A stretch of DNA of 64,000 nucleotides, from contig DASVWC010000040.1 of NCBI GenBank assembly GCA_036389835.1, forward strand, positions 55,647 through 119,646, in the 5' to 3' direction. The stretch comes from AC-37 sp036389835. Its GTDB lineage: Bacteria > Actinomycetota > Thermoleophilia > Solirubrobacterales > Thermoleophilaceae. Positions 8,349 through 17,250 of the stretch are shown here, piece after piece. The stretch's first letter is position 1. Each line of letters starts with the position of its first letter. The position numbers and the translations under genes were made by a program. The notes below the pieces were generated by a model that saw nothing but the letters and a program-made list of their open reading frames with translations, ran no database searches and was not told the origin of the DNA.

Positions 8349-10653
8349 CCGCACCGGGCCAGCGCCCGAACGCGGCGTGCGCGAGGGCGCCGAGGTAGCA
8401 GGCGCAGGCCGCGAGCGTGGCCACCGTGAAGCCGGCCGTGAGCGCGATCGCCACGCCGAGCACCGAGGCCAGCACCGACGTGATCCCGTTGATCGCCCAG
8501 GCCCAGGGCACGCCGCCCGGGTGGAGCGCCTGGAGGCGCTGGAGCCCGACCGGCATAGCGACCCCCATCCCGATCCCCAGCGGCGCGAGCAGCGCCACGG
8601 TGACCGCGACGCGCCCCGCGAACGGCAGGTCGATCAGAGCGCGCAGCAGCGGCTGGAGGCCGAACGCGGCCGCGGCGATCATCACCGACACCGCGGCGAG
8701 CGCGGCCATCAGCCCGCGCCGCGGCGGCGAGGGCAGGCGGGCGCTCGCGAGCGCGCCGACCCCGGTGAACACGAGCAGCGCGGCGATCACCACCGACAGC
8801 GCGTAGGTCGGGAAGCCGAGGAACAGCACGAAGCGCTGGATCAGGACGATCTCCAGGATCAGGAAGCCGAGGCCGATGGCCGCGAAGAACGCGAGCGGGC
8901 CGACCCCCGGGCGGCCCTCGCGGCGAACGGCGAGCAGCGGCAGCGCGAAGCCGGCCGCGCACAGCACGAGCAGGATCGCGAGCGTCACGGCGAGCACGCG
9001 CAGCGGGTCGACGGCGTAGAAGTAGCCCGGCGGCGGCGCCCGCCCGATGTCCTCGACCCGCTTCATGTTGAAGAAGAAGGGCTTGTCGTCGGTGGGCGCG
9101 CAGACGTCGAGCCGGTAGCTCGAGCAGAACTCCTCGACGCTCGGCGCGCGGGCGAGCTGCGCCCACTCGCGCCGGTAGGGGCCCCCGGGCGCGAACGCCA
9201 CCTGGGCCCCCTCGCGGGCGGCGAGGGCGCGGATCCGCGCGAGCTCGGCGGCCGTCCACGGGCGTGTCCGCGAGAGGGTGGTGCCGAACAGCTCGCCGAG
9301 CACGTCGCGGCTGAGGAGGACCACCACGTTGCGCTCGGGGTCGGCCACGCCGCGCTTGCGCAGCGCCTCGAGCGTCAGGACCGTCACGCGCAGCGCCTCG
9401 TCCCCCACCAGCCGGTGGAGCCGCGACACGTTCAGCACGCCCTCGGGCGTCAGGCGGTCGTAGTACTCGTCGAACGCCTCGGTCGTGTAGAGGTTGTTCT
9501 CGGTCAGCGCGAACGCGGCGGCCGAGTTCGCGCTCAGCGTGTCGGTGAAGCCGATGTGGATCTGGTCGTAGCGCGTGTCGCGCGAGGCGAGGATCGAGCG
9601 GCCGTCGCCGACGGTCGTGTGCACGCGCGGCAGCGAGTAGGGCGAGCCGGACCACTCGCGCAGGTCCTCGTCGACCACGTCGACGATGCCCTGGTTGAGC
9701 TCGATCACGTCGAGGTCGCGCACGCCGCTCGAGAGCGCGTTGTGGATGTCGCGCCCGCCGCCGCCGCCGATCACCAGCGCGCGCCGCTTCGGGGCCATCG
9801 CGTAGCCGATCGCCTGCGGCCGGATGCCGAGCCGGCGGGCGTCGGGGTTGGGGGCGCCGCGCCGGTACAGCGGGACCGGCGCGTAGACGCGGTCGTAGAA
9901 GAGCAGCGCGAAGCGGCCGTTCGGCTTCGCGGGGTAGCCGATCACGCGGCTCAGCGGGGTCCAGCGCTCGGCGAACGGCTTCACGTGCGTCCACGGCTCG
10001 AGGTAGAGCAGCGACGTGGACGCCGCGATCAGCGTGACGGCGCCGGCGATCGCCGCCAGCCCGCCGCCGAGGAGGCGCTCCGGGCGGCGGGGGCCGGCGA
10101 ACAGGATCGCCGCCACCGCCGCGGCGGCGCCGAGCGCGACGATCAGGGTGGCCGGGTCGGAGATCCACATGGCGGGCACGACCACCGCCGCGCCGATTCC
10201 GGCCCCGACGAGGTCGGCGGCGTACACGCGCCCGGAGTGGCGCGTGTACTCGCGGATGGCGAGCGCGATCACGATCCCGGCCGCGGTGAAGGGAAGCGCG
10301 GCCAGGACGCACACGAGGCCGAGGCCGCGGACCAGCGGCCAGTCGACCTTGTCGCCGAAGTCGTAGCTCACCCGCACGAGCAGGGCGGGCACCGTGACGA
10401 GCAGCAGCGCGAGCAGCGCGCTCCAGCGGGCGAGGGCGGCCTCGACCGTCGGTCGCTCGAACCAGCGCGGGCGGACGTAGAGCAGCAGCCCGCCGGCGCC
10501 CGTGCCGAGCAGCGCGAGCGAGATCGCGAGGAACCCGAAGTGGTAGAAGAGGACGGCCGCGAGCAGGCGCGTGAGCAGCACCTGGAGCGCCAGGGCGCAG
10601 GCGGCCACGAGCCCGACCGCGACCAGCATCCTCACTGGCGGCCGGTCAGCCAC
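8260..10653 (-). CDS. Polytopic membrane protein with spermidine-synthase-like domain (797 aa)
   Basis: About seven N-terminal helices (residues 5-215) are followed by a soluble Rossmann domain (about 225-540) with a glycine-rich SAM-type loop LVIGGGGGRDIHNAL and DVIELNQGIVDVV. Then DGRSIL, the Asp-rich region and NNLYTTEAFDEYY appear, and a second membrane domain (about 560-770) closes the protein. This is the architecture of fused membrane/spermidine-synthase-like proteins; many of these lack demonstrated aminopropyltransferase activity. The GTG start is supported by a TACGGT -10 hexamer 8 nt upstream. It lies between two glycosyltransferase groups, and its 3' end overlaps the plus-strand gene ending at 8348. 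Confidence 0.8.
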   Translation of the reverse strand: MADRPPVRMLVAVGLVAACALALQVLLTRLLAAVLFYHFGFLAISLALLGTGAGGLLLYVRPRWFERPTVEAALARWSALLALLLVTVPALLVRVSYDFGDKVDWPLVRGLGLVCVLAALPFTAAGIVIALAIREYTRHSGRVYAADLVGAGIGAAVVVPAMWISDPATLIVALGAAAAVAAILFAGPRRPERLLGGGLAAIAGAVTLIAASTSLLYLEPWTHVKPFAERWTPLSRVIGYPAKPNGRFALLFYDRVYAPVPLYRRGAPNPDARRLGIRPQAIGYAMAPKRRALVIGGGGGRDIHNALSSGVRDLDVIELNQGIVDVVDEDLREWSGSPYSLPRVHTTVGDGRSILASRDTRYDQIHIGFTDTLSANSAAAFALTENNLYTTEAFDEYYDRLTPEGVLNVSRLHRLVGDEALRVTVLTLEALRKRGVADPERNVVVLLSRDVLGELFGTTLSRTRPWTAAELARIRALAAREGAQVAFAPGGPYRREWAQLARAPSVEEFCSSYRLDVCAPTDDKPFFFNMKRVEDIGRAPPPGYFYAVDPLRVLAVTLAILLVLCAAGFALPLLAVRREGRPGVGPLAFFAAIGLGFLILEIVLIQRFVLFLGFPTYALSVVIAALLVFTGVGALASARLPSPPRRGLMAALAAVSVMIAAAAFGLQPLLRALIDLPFAGRVAVTVALLAPLGIGMGVAMPVGLQRLQALHPGGVPWAWAINGITSVLASVLGVAIALTAGFTVATLAACACYLGALAHAAFGRWPGAASADAGRSPDRAPAPELRPAAPAPGRSGG

Positions 10654-12781
10654 GGCGAGACACCGTAGTGGGTGGCGTCGCGCTCGCCCGGGCGGGGCGG
10701 CAGCCGGCGCTGCCGAGACGGCCGTCGAGGCGGAACACCGTGGTCCGGCGGGGCTCGTCGCGCATCAGCACGTGCGCGCCGGGGGCCGAGGCCGTCCAGC
10801 CGGCCTCGCGCGGCTCGGCCAGGCGGGCGCCCGCGTCGCCCAGGACCACCGACGCCTGGGGGGCGGTCACGACGTAGCGGTAGCGGCCGGCGTCGATCGC
10901 GGCGCGCCAGCCCGTGCAGCTCTCGATCGGGGCGAAGGACCCGTGCGCGCCGCGCCGGCCCAGCCACTCGACGCGGTTGGACCCGTCGCGTCCGTAGAGC
11001 GGGTACTGGAGCAGGTAGCCGACGATCCCGATGCGCTCCCCCTCGAGGTCCTGGGCCCAGAGCGACGGGGGCGGCAGCGTTGGGCCGGTCTCCGCGTAGC
11101 GCTCGCGGAAGTAGTCCTTCTGCACGGGCCAGCCGGCGGCCGCGAGCAGCGCCGCGAGGGCGGCGGCGGCGAGCGCCGCGCGGGCGGGCGCCGCGCGGGC
11201 GACCCAGACCAGCGCGGCCACCGCGGCCGCGAGGGCGGCGGCGAGCAGGAGGCCCCAGCCGGCGCTGGCGGGCGGCGCGAAGCCCTCCGACCACTGGGTG
11301 GCGAGCAGCAGCAGCGCGAGCGCGGCCAGCAGCGCGCCGCGGCGCGCGGGGGACGCCAGCGCCCGCGTGCACGGCAGCAGCACGAGCCCGAGCGCGAGCG
11401 CGGGCGTCGCGAAGCGGAGGTTGAGCCCGAACAGGACCGGCGCGCCCTCGGGCCCGCCCGCGCTGGCCGGGGTGATCGCGTAGGCGGCGAGGGTGCCGAG
11501 GGCGGCCACGCCGAGCACGCGCACGACCGCGTCGCCGCGCGTGGCGAGCGCGAGCAGCGCGCCCGCGAGCGTGAGCGCGAGCAGCGCGGGCCAGAGGTGG
11601 CCGAGGCTGTCGTCGAGCCCGGGCAGGAAGTGGCTGCGCCAGAGGTCGACGTCGGTGGCGTAGTGGGCGAGCGAGAAGCTGTTGGCGTCGGTCTGGGGGA
11701 GCGACGGCGACGGCAGCTCGAGCGGGCCGAGCTTCACCCCGTACCACGGCAGCGGGTTGCCGACCCGGACGAGGTTGCGCAGGTACCAGAAGCCGCCGGC
11801 CGCGGCCAGGGCGCCGATCCAGAGGCCCGACGTGCGGCGGCGGTCCGAGCGCGGCGCCGCCACGAGCACGCCGAGCGTGATCAGCGCGACCGGGGCGAGC
11901 AGCGAGAGCTTGGTCCCCATCGCCATGCCGGCCGCCACGGCGGCTAGCGCCAGCGGCGCGGGGCGCGGGGCGCCGAGCAGCAGCAGCGCGACCGCCGCGA
12001 GGAGCCAGGCCACGCCGATCAGGTCGTTGGCGGCCTCGCCGGGCTGCGTCTGGAGGACGATCGGCAGCGAGAGGACCACCGCCACGCCGACCAGCGCGTG
12101 CGGCGCCGCGCCGAAGCGCCGGCCGGCGCACCAGCCGGCGAGCAGGGCGAGGCCGGCGAAGCCGAGGTTCACGAACGGCGAGAGCAGGTCGTAGCCGTCG
12201 AACAGCGCGATCCCGATTGCGTGGACCAGCTCCGAGCCGGCCGGGTGGAACGTGGTGATCGGCTCGGCCTGCGTGTACTGGAGCGGCGTGGTCTCGCCGG
12301 TCTGGGCGAACCGCGCCGAGAAGGGCATGTGGTACCAGAGCGTGTCGGGGTCGGCCATGCCGCGCCCGAGCACCTCCACGCTGCGGCTGCCCCACTCGAA
12401 CGCCACGAGCGCCACGGCGCCGGCCGCGGCGGCGAGCGACCACCGCCCAGCCGGCGGAGGCCCGCTACCGCAAAACGGCGATGGGGTCAGACCCTCCCCG
12501 CTTTGCGTGACGGCGCCGCTACCACGCGTCAGCGCGACCGCGGCGAGGCCCGCCAGCGCGCAGGCCAGCGCCAGCCAGCCGCGGCGCAGGGCGCCCGCCG
12601 CGCCCAGCAGCTCCGCGATCAGCACGAGCGCCGCCAGCGCCGTCACCGCCTCCGCCAGCCTGGCCGGCGCGCCGTGCCAGTCCGGCAGCGCCCGGGCGCG
12701 CACGCGGATCGCGCCCAGCACGAGCGGCGCGATCGCGGCGAGGGTCAGCCCCACGCCGAGCGCGTAGCCGCCGCCCGTCAT
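10646..12781 (-). CDS. GT-C type membrane glycosyltransferase-like protein (711 aa)
   Basis: The ATG at 12781 overlaps the stop of the upstream gene (ATGA). About 12 hydrophobic helices are present. A first-loop motif with DTLWYHMPFSARFA, later TTFHPAGSELVHA, and GTKLSLLAPVALI correspond to positions seen in the proteins at 941 and 12778, so this is a diverged relative. About 170 C-terminal residues are soluble. Residues about 95-120 are encoded by a palindromic element (12469-12507) that reads through in frame and has no counterpart in the relatives. The last 8 bp overlap the start region of the gene at 10653. Substrate unknown. Confidence 0.75.
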   Translation of the reverse strand: MTGGGYALGVGLTLAAIAPLVLGAIRVRARALPDWHGAPARLAEAVTALAALVLIAELLGAAGALRRGWLALACALAGLAAVALTRGSGAVTQSGEGLTPSPFCGSGPPPAGRWSLAAAAGAVALVAFEWGSRSVEVLGRGMADPDTLWYHMPFSARFAQTGETTPLQYTQAEPITTFHPAGSELVHAIGIALFDGYDLLSPFVNLGFAGLALLAGWCAGRRFGAAPHALVGVAVVLSLPIVLQTQPGEAANDLIGVAWLLAAVALLLLGAPRPAPLALAAVAAGMAMGTKLSLLAPVALITLGVLVAAPRSDRRRTSGLWIGALAAAGGFWYLRNLVRVGNPLPWYGVKLGPLELPSPSLPQTDANSFSLAHYATDVDLWRSHFLPGLDDSLGHLWPALLALTLAGALLALATRGDAVVRVLGVAALGTLAAYAITPASAGGPEGAPVLFGLNLRFATPALALGLVLLPCTRALASPARRGALLAALALLLLATQWSEGFAPPASAGWGLLLAAALAAAVAALVWVARAAPARAALAAAALAALLAAAGWPVQKDYFRERYAETGPTLPPPSLWAQDLEGERIGIVGYLLQYPLYGRDGSNRVEWLGRRGAHGSFAPIESCTGWRAAIDAGRYRYVVTAPQASVVLGDAGARLAEPREAGWTASAPGAHVLMRDEPRRTTVFRLDGRLGSAGCRPARASATPPTTVSRRG
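10662..10667 (-). promoter_or_regulatory. -10 element TACGGT for the spermidine-synthase-like gene
   Basis: Minus-strand TACGGT ends 8 nt before the GTG at 10653 and lies inside the 3' end of the upstream coding region. Confidence 0.45.
12469..12507. repeat. REP/MITE-like palindromic element inside a coding sequence
   Basis: The outer arms CGCAAA and TTTGCG bracket an inner hairpin GGGT-CAG-ACCC within GGGGTCAGACCCTCCCC. The base composition and the encoded peptide (TQSGEGLTPSPFC) differ from the surrounding hydrophobic protein. The frame stays open through it. Confidence 0.5.
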
Positions 12782-14757
12782 GGCCGCGCGGGGCGCACGC
12801 CCGCGGGGGCGAACGCCTGGTAGTCGCGGTCGGCGTAGTCGGGCGTGCCGCACCCGCTCACGCCGCGCGCCCGACTCTCGCGCACGTCGAGCACGATCCA
12901 CTCCGGGGCGCCCGCGGCCGCGCGCCGGCAGGCGTCCGCCGCGCCCGCCAGCTCGAGCGGGTGCTGGAGGCGGTCGCCGGCCAGCGGGCCGACGAGCGCG
13001 AAGGTCGAGACCACGGGCGCGTCGCCGTCGCGCCAGGCGGGCTGGCCGGCGAACCAGCCGCTGACGCGCGCCTCGCCGCCGCCGGTGCGCCCGTGGCGCT
13101 CGACGTAGCCGTCGGAGGCCGCCGCTCCGGCCACGCCGGCCAGGAGCAGCGCGGCGAGGGCCGCGAAACGGAGAGCGGGGGCGCGGGGCGCGGCCGAGCC
13201 GGGGGCGGGCGAGCACGCGGCGGCGCGGCCGCCGCCCAGCCGCGCGAGCGCGAGCGCGAGCGCCGCCGCCGCGCCCAGCAGCGCGCCGGCCGCCGGGGTC
13301 CACGCCTTCGGCGCGCTCGGGTAGCCGAGCTCGAAGGTGTTCACGAGGCCGGTGGCGGCGGCCGCCGCCAGCAGCGCGGCCGCGAGCCGGCGCGCGGCGC
13401 CCGCGCGGCCGGCCAGCGCCACCGCCACCACGCCGGCCGCGACCCCCGGCAGCAGGTAGCGGGTCGCGTCGCCGGTCCCGATGTCGAACAGCGGCGTGGC
13501 GCCCACGCCCGTGAACGGCGCGTTGGCCCAGATCAGCACGGAGACGAGCGTGGCGGCGGCCGCCGCGAGCACCGCGCGCGAGCGCGTCACCAGCGGCGCG
13601 AGCAGCGCCCCCGCCAGGATCAGCAGCGGCCCGCCGAAGTGGTCCCAGTAGTACCCGCCGAGGCGGTCCAGCGTCGCGCGCGGCCGGTCGGCGAAGCGCA
13701 CGTCGGCGGCGGCGATGATGCCGGGCCGCTCGTCGCCCCACGGCGCCGCCGCGAACGGCCAGAACGGCGAGCCGTGCGAGAACAGGTTGCGCAGGTACCA
13801 GAACCCGCCCACCGCGGCGGCGAGCGCGCCGGCGGCCGCCAGCGACGGCGCGAGCGCGCGCAGCCGCCGCCGCGAGGCGAACGCCAGCGCGGCCAGCATC
13901 GCGACCGCGAGCGGGGCGGCGGTCGTCTTTGTCCCCACGGCGAGCGCCCCCGCGACGAGCGCCGGAGCGATCAACCCGGGCCGCGCGCCCGCAGCCGCGC
14001 ACAGCGCCCCGCAGCAGCACAGCCACCCGAGCGCGGCCGGGTCCGCGCTCGCGCCGCCGCTCTGCGACGCCACGACCCCCGGCGTGGCCACCACGGCGAG
14101 CGCGCCCAGTGCCGCCACCGCCCGCCCGGCCCGGAGCGTCCGCAGCCCCGACCAGGTCGCCAGCGCCGCCAGCGCCGGCATCGCCGCCGTCACGACGCTG
14201 ACCCACGTGAACCCGCGCCCGATCCCGAGCCCCCAGGCGAGCAGGACCTCGTGCGTCAGCGGGTAGTTGCCGACCGGCAGCGTGGAGACCACCGGCAGGA
14301 TCGACCCGGGCCGCCCGTCGTGCACCCAGCCAACCGCCTCCGGCACGTGGTAGAGGACCATGTCGTGGCCGAGCGCGGGATGGATCAGCAGCCAGGCGCT
14401 CCACGCCGCCCAGCCGCCCAGCGCGGCTCCGGCGCCGGCCGCCTGCCACGCCCCGAGCCCCCGCCACCACCCCGCGAGCTCGGCGCCCGCAGCCACCCCC
14501 GGCGCGGGCAGCAGGACCCGGGCCGCGCCCCACGTGGCGAGCGCGGCCAGCGTCAGCGCCACCGAGCTGCCGCCGAGCGCGACCAGCCCGAGCGCCAGCG
14601 CCTCGAACACCCCCGCGGCGGCGGCGAGCACGACGGCCGCGAGCGCCCGCGCGAGCCCGTCGGGCGCCGCGAGCGACGCCGCCCGCAGCCCGGCGCCCCC
14701 CAGCGCCGCCACGGCGAGCGCGAGCGCCGCGTGGTGCCCGGCCGTCGCGGCGCTCAT
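12778..14757 (-). CDS. GT-C type membrane glycosyltransferase-like protein (659 aa)
   Basis: This is a close paralogue of the protein at 941-2932. Both show the same N-terminal hydrophobic pattern, the block YHVPEAVGWVHDGRPGS followed by PVGNYPLTHEVLLAWGLGIG, then ALAVGTKTTAAPLAV and FWYLRNLFSHGSPFWP. About 12 helices and a soluble C-terminal tail are predicted. The ATG at 14757 overlaps the stop of the acyltransferase gene, and its own stop overlaps the next ATG, so 15977-10646 reads as a tightly coupled operon. It is probably an outer-face glycosyltransferase using polyprenyl-phosphate sugars. Confidence 0.75.
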   Translation of the reverse strand: MSAATAGHHAALALAVAALGGAGLRAASLAAPDGLARALAAVVLAAAAGVFEALALGLVALGGSSVALTLAALATWGAARVLLPAPGVAAGAELAGWWRGLGAWQAAGAGAALGGWAAWSAWLLIHPALGHDMVLYHVPEAVGWVHDGRPGSILPVVSTLPVGNYPLTHEVLLAWGLGIGRGFTWVSVVTAAMPALAALATWSGLRTLRAGRAVAALGALAVVATPGVVASQSGGASADPAALGWLCCCGALCAAAGARPGLIAPALVAGALAVGTKTTAAPLAVAMLAALAFASRRRLRALAPSLAAAGALAAAVGGFWYLRNLFSHGSPFWPFAAAPWGDERPGIIAAADVRFADRPRATLDRLGGYYWDHFGGPLLILAGALLAPLVTRSRAVLAAAAATLVSVLIWANAPFTGVGATPLFDIGTGDATRYLLPGVAAGVVAVALAGRAGAARRLAAALLAAAAATGLVNTFELGYPSAPKAWTPAAGALLGAAAALALALARLGGGRAAACSPAPGSAAPRAPALRFAALAALLLAGVAGAAASDGYVERHGRTGGGEARVSGWFAGQPAWRDGDAPVVSTFALVGPLAGDRLQHPLELAGAADACRRAAAGAPEWIVLDVRESRARGVSGCGTPDYADRDYQAFAPAGVRPARP

Positions 14758-15977
14758 CCGGTCTGCGGCCGCGGCGGCGCGATCGGCGCCGGCTCCTCGA
14801 TCGCCTCGCCCGGCTGCGGCCCGGGCCGCGACCGCACCAGCCCCTTGAGCCTCAGGAACGGGATCTCCACCACGTAGTAGCTGGCGCTCGCCAGCAGCGT
14901 GCCGCCCAGCAGCGCGGCTGGGAACCAGACCCACGCGCCCGCGTCCTCGGCCACCGACTGGAAGTCCCAGCGCTCGAGCTGCACCAGCACGGCGAAGTGC
15001 CACAGGTACAGCCCGTACGAGATCATCCCGAGGTAGCTCAGGACGCGGTTGCGCAGCAGCCGCCGCACCGCCCCCCGGTCGGGGTCGCCGAACATCGCCG
15101 GCAGCAGCAGGGCCACGCCCAGCGCCGCGAGCATGTAGTGGCGCCCGACGTACGGCGCCCCCTGGATGTTCTCCGCGACCTCCCCGAAGAACCCCACGAG
15201 GAACGTCGTCCCCACGATCAGGACGAGGACGACCCCCCACGCGAGCTCCGGCCGGCGGTCGAGCACGCGGATCGCGCGCGGTTGCTCGCGGCGGCCCTCG
15301 TACGCCGCCGAGACCGCCCCCAGCGCCATGCCGATCGCGAAGTCGTCGAGGAAGGTGAGGGTGTTGAGCTGGAACGGCACGCCGCCGGACCCGCCGATCG
15401 CCCCGGTCGCCGTCACGATCACCTTGTACACGAGGCTCACGACCAGCAGCACGCCGCAGCCGATCAGCTCCTGGCGCAGCTTCTGCGCCACCGAGCTCGC
15501 CCGGATCCGCCGCATCAGCCCGCCCCAGAGCGGCAGCAGCGCGTAGAAGACGACCTCGACGCACAGCGTCCACGCCTGCGGCAGCCCGCCGACCGCCCAG
15601 CCCGGCTGGTAGACCTGCGCGAAGCCGTAGTAGGTCGGGATCCCGCGCGCGCCGAACACGTACGACAGGCCGAGCCACAGCGCGATCACAGTCAGCGCGA
15701 GGTAGTACGCCGGCACGATCCGCAGCATCCGCCGCCACGCGAACGCCTTCGCCGACGGCGGCTCCCAATCCGCGAGCCGGGCGCGCACCCACGGCCGGTA
15801 GAGCAGGAAGGCGGAGATCATGAAGAAGACGCGGACGCTGAAGTCGAAGCGCACGTTGGCCAGCGAGTGCGACCCGGTCAGCGACATGAAGACGCTCGAG
15901 TGCGCCGCGACGACCGCGATCACCGCGATCCCCCGGATCGAGTCCATCAGCGGGAAGTGGTAGGCGCGCACGTTCAA
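14754..15977 (-). CDS. Acyltransferase family 3 membrane protein, copy 1 (407 aa)
   Basis: The sequence opens with YHFPLMDSIRGIAVIAVVAAHS, the RxxA/V-x-x-V-x-x-x-H pattern of the OafA/NodX acyltransferase-3 family (catalytic-type His in helix 1). FRVFFMISAFLLYRPW, WRRMLRIVPAYYLAL and GMISYGLYLWHFAVL follow in the usual order over about ten helices. It should transfer acetyl or another acyl group to an exported glycan. The best start is a TTG at 15977 that overlaps the upstream stop (TTGA); a GTG two codons later is an alternative. The copy at 18474-19709 is a clear paralogue. Confidence 0.85.
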   Translation of the reverse strand: MNVRAYHFPLMDSIRGIAVIAVVAAHSSVFMSLTGSHSLANVRFDFSVRVFFMISAFLLYRPWVRARLADWEPPSAKAFAWRRMLRIVPAYYLALTVIALWLGLSYVFGARGIPTYYGFAQVYQPGWAVGGLPQAWTLCVEVVFYALLPLWGGLMRRIRASSVAQKLRQELIGCGVLLVVSLVYKVIVTATGAIGGSGGVPFQLNTLTFLDDFAIGMALGAVSAAYEGRREQPRAIRVLDRRPELAWGVVLVLIVGTTFLVGFFGEVAENIQGAPYVGRHYMLAALGVALLLPAMFGDPDRGAVRRLLRNRVLSYLGMISYGLYLWHFAVLVQLERWDFQSVAEDAGAWVWFPAALLGGTLLASASYYVVEIPFLRLKGLVRSRPGPQPGEAIEEPAPIAPPRPQTG

Positions 15978-17221
15978 CGGCGCCGCTCCCACAACCCGCT
16001 GATCCCGACCGACGCGAGCACCACGATCGGCACCTCCGCGGCGGCCCGGAAGCGCGTGGTGCCGTAGGTCGCGGCCGCCACGATCGTCACGAGCAGGAGC
16101 GGGGCCGCCAGCACCCGCAGCGGCTGTCCGCGGCGGCGCAGCACGAGGCCCCCCACGACCGCCAGCGGCGCGAGCAGGTAGAGCGCCGCAGTCGACGCCT
16201 GCTGAGCGCGGATGTGGCGGTCGCCGAGCCCGGCCTCGAGCACCGCCGCCCGCCGCGGCGACCACACGTCCCAGACCCTCATCACCCGCACCCCGACGAC
16301 GGCGGGCACGCGCCCCGCGTGGTCGCCCGCGTAGTCGAGCCCGCGCCGGCGCAGGCGGCTCGAGATCAGCGCCTCGTTCGTCCCCCAGGCGGGGTCGGCC
16401 TCGGGGAAGCACGCCCAGGTCCCGATCAGCTCCGTGTGGTACGCGCTGCGGCAGTTCGCGCCGGCGATCAGCCCGCCCTCGTTGGTCGAGATCGCGGCCG
16501 GCCGGTCGAAGGTGATCCAGTTGCGCGCGAGCCACGGCCCCACCACGGCGAGGAAGCCCGCCGCCACCGCGGCGGCCAGCGCGAGCCGCCGCGGCCGCGG
16601 CACGAGCCACAGGACCGGGACGGCGAGCAGCGCCAGCAGCAGCACCGCCTCGCCGCGCGTGAGCGCCGCCAGCCCGACCGCGAGCCCGAGCAGCGCCGCC
16701 CGCCGCGGGCTCGGCCCGTCCGCGAGCCGGTAGGCCGCCAGCAGGCAGAGCGCGACCAGCGGCACGTACAGCGACTCGCTGCGCAGCGAGAAGTCGAGCA
16801 TGACCAGCGCGGGGTACACCGAGGCGACGGCGGCGGCCACGAGCCCGACCCGGTCGCCGCCCACGCGCCGCCCGAGCAGCCCGATCAGCGCGACCGCCGC
16901 CGCCCCCATCAGGCACGACACGACCTGGTGCGCCGTGTTCGTGTCGAGCCCGAGCGCCGACGGCAGCGCCAGCACGAGCGGGTAGAGCGGCGGCTTCTCC
17001 GCCGTCGGGATCTCCGTCCCGTCGCGGTAGAGGTAGAGGAACGGCTGGAGGTAGCGCCCGCTCTCGCCCAGCACGTTCGCGAGCAGGTGGAACTCGCGCC
17101 CGTCGCCCGTGACCGGGCGTCCGTGCATCACGACCAGCGCGTAGACCAGGCGGGCGGCCAGGCCCACGCCCGCGAGCACCAGGAGCCGGGCCGCGAACGG
17201 CGATTTGCGCAGTCGTCGCAT
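15974..17221 (-). CDS. GT39-like membrane glycosyltransferase, paralogue 3 of 4 (415 aa)
   Basis: It carries the full family signature: LVYALVVMHGRPVTGDGREFHLLAN, AEKPPLYPLVLALPS, RSESLYVPLVAL, LTRGEAVLLLALL, GLIAGANCRSAYHTELIGTW and YGTTRFRAAAE. It is most similar to the 6691-7932 protein. The start is GTG-ATG; I chose the ATG at 17221, but the GTG at 17224 is equally possible. It is transcribed away from the fourth paralogue at 17251, leaving only about 30 bp for both promoters. The stop overlaps the acyltransferase start, so the two products probably act on the same glycan. Confidence 0.8.
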   Translation of the reverse strand: MRRLRKSPFAARLLVLAGVGLAARLVYALVVMHGRPVTGDGREFHLLANVLGESGRYLQPFLYLYRDGTEIPTAEKPPLYPLVLALPSALGLDTNTAHQVVSCLMGAAAVALIGLLGRRVGGDRVGLVAAAVASVYPALVMLDFSLRSESLYVPLVALCLLAAYRLADGPSPRRAALLGLAVGLAALTRGEAVLLLALLAVPVLWLVPRPRRLALAAAVAAGFLAVVGPWLARNWITFDRPAAISTNEGGLIAGANCRSAYHTELIGTWACFPEADPAWGTNEALISSRLRRRGLDYAGDHAGRVPAVVGVRVMRVWDVWSPRRAAVLEAGLGDRHIRAQQASTAALYLLAPLAVVGGLVLRRRGQPLRVLAAPLLLVTIVAAATYGTTRFRAAAEVPIVVLASVGISGLWERRR

Positions 17222-17237
17222 CACCCGTGCTTTCGGG

Positions 17238-17243
17238 AATGAT
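17238..17243 (+). promoter_or_regulatory. -10 element AATGAT for the gene at 17251
   Basis: AATGAT (close to TATGAT) ends 7 nt before the ATG at 17251 and favours that ATG over upstream GTG/ATG options. Confidence 0.4.
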
Positions 17244-17250
17244 GCCAGCC

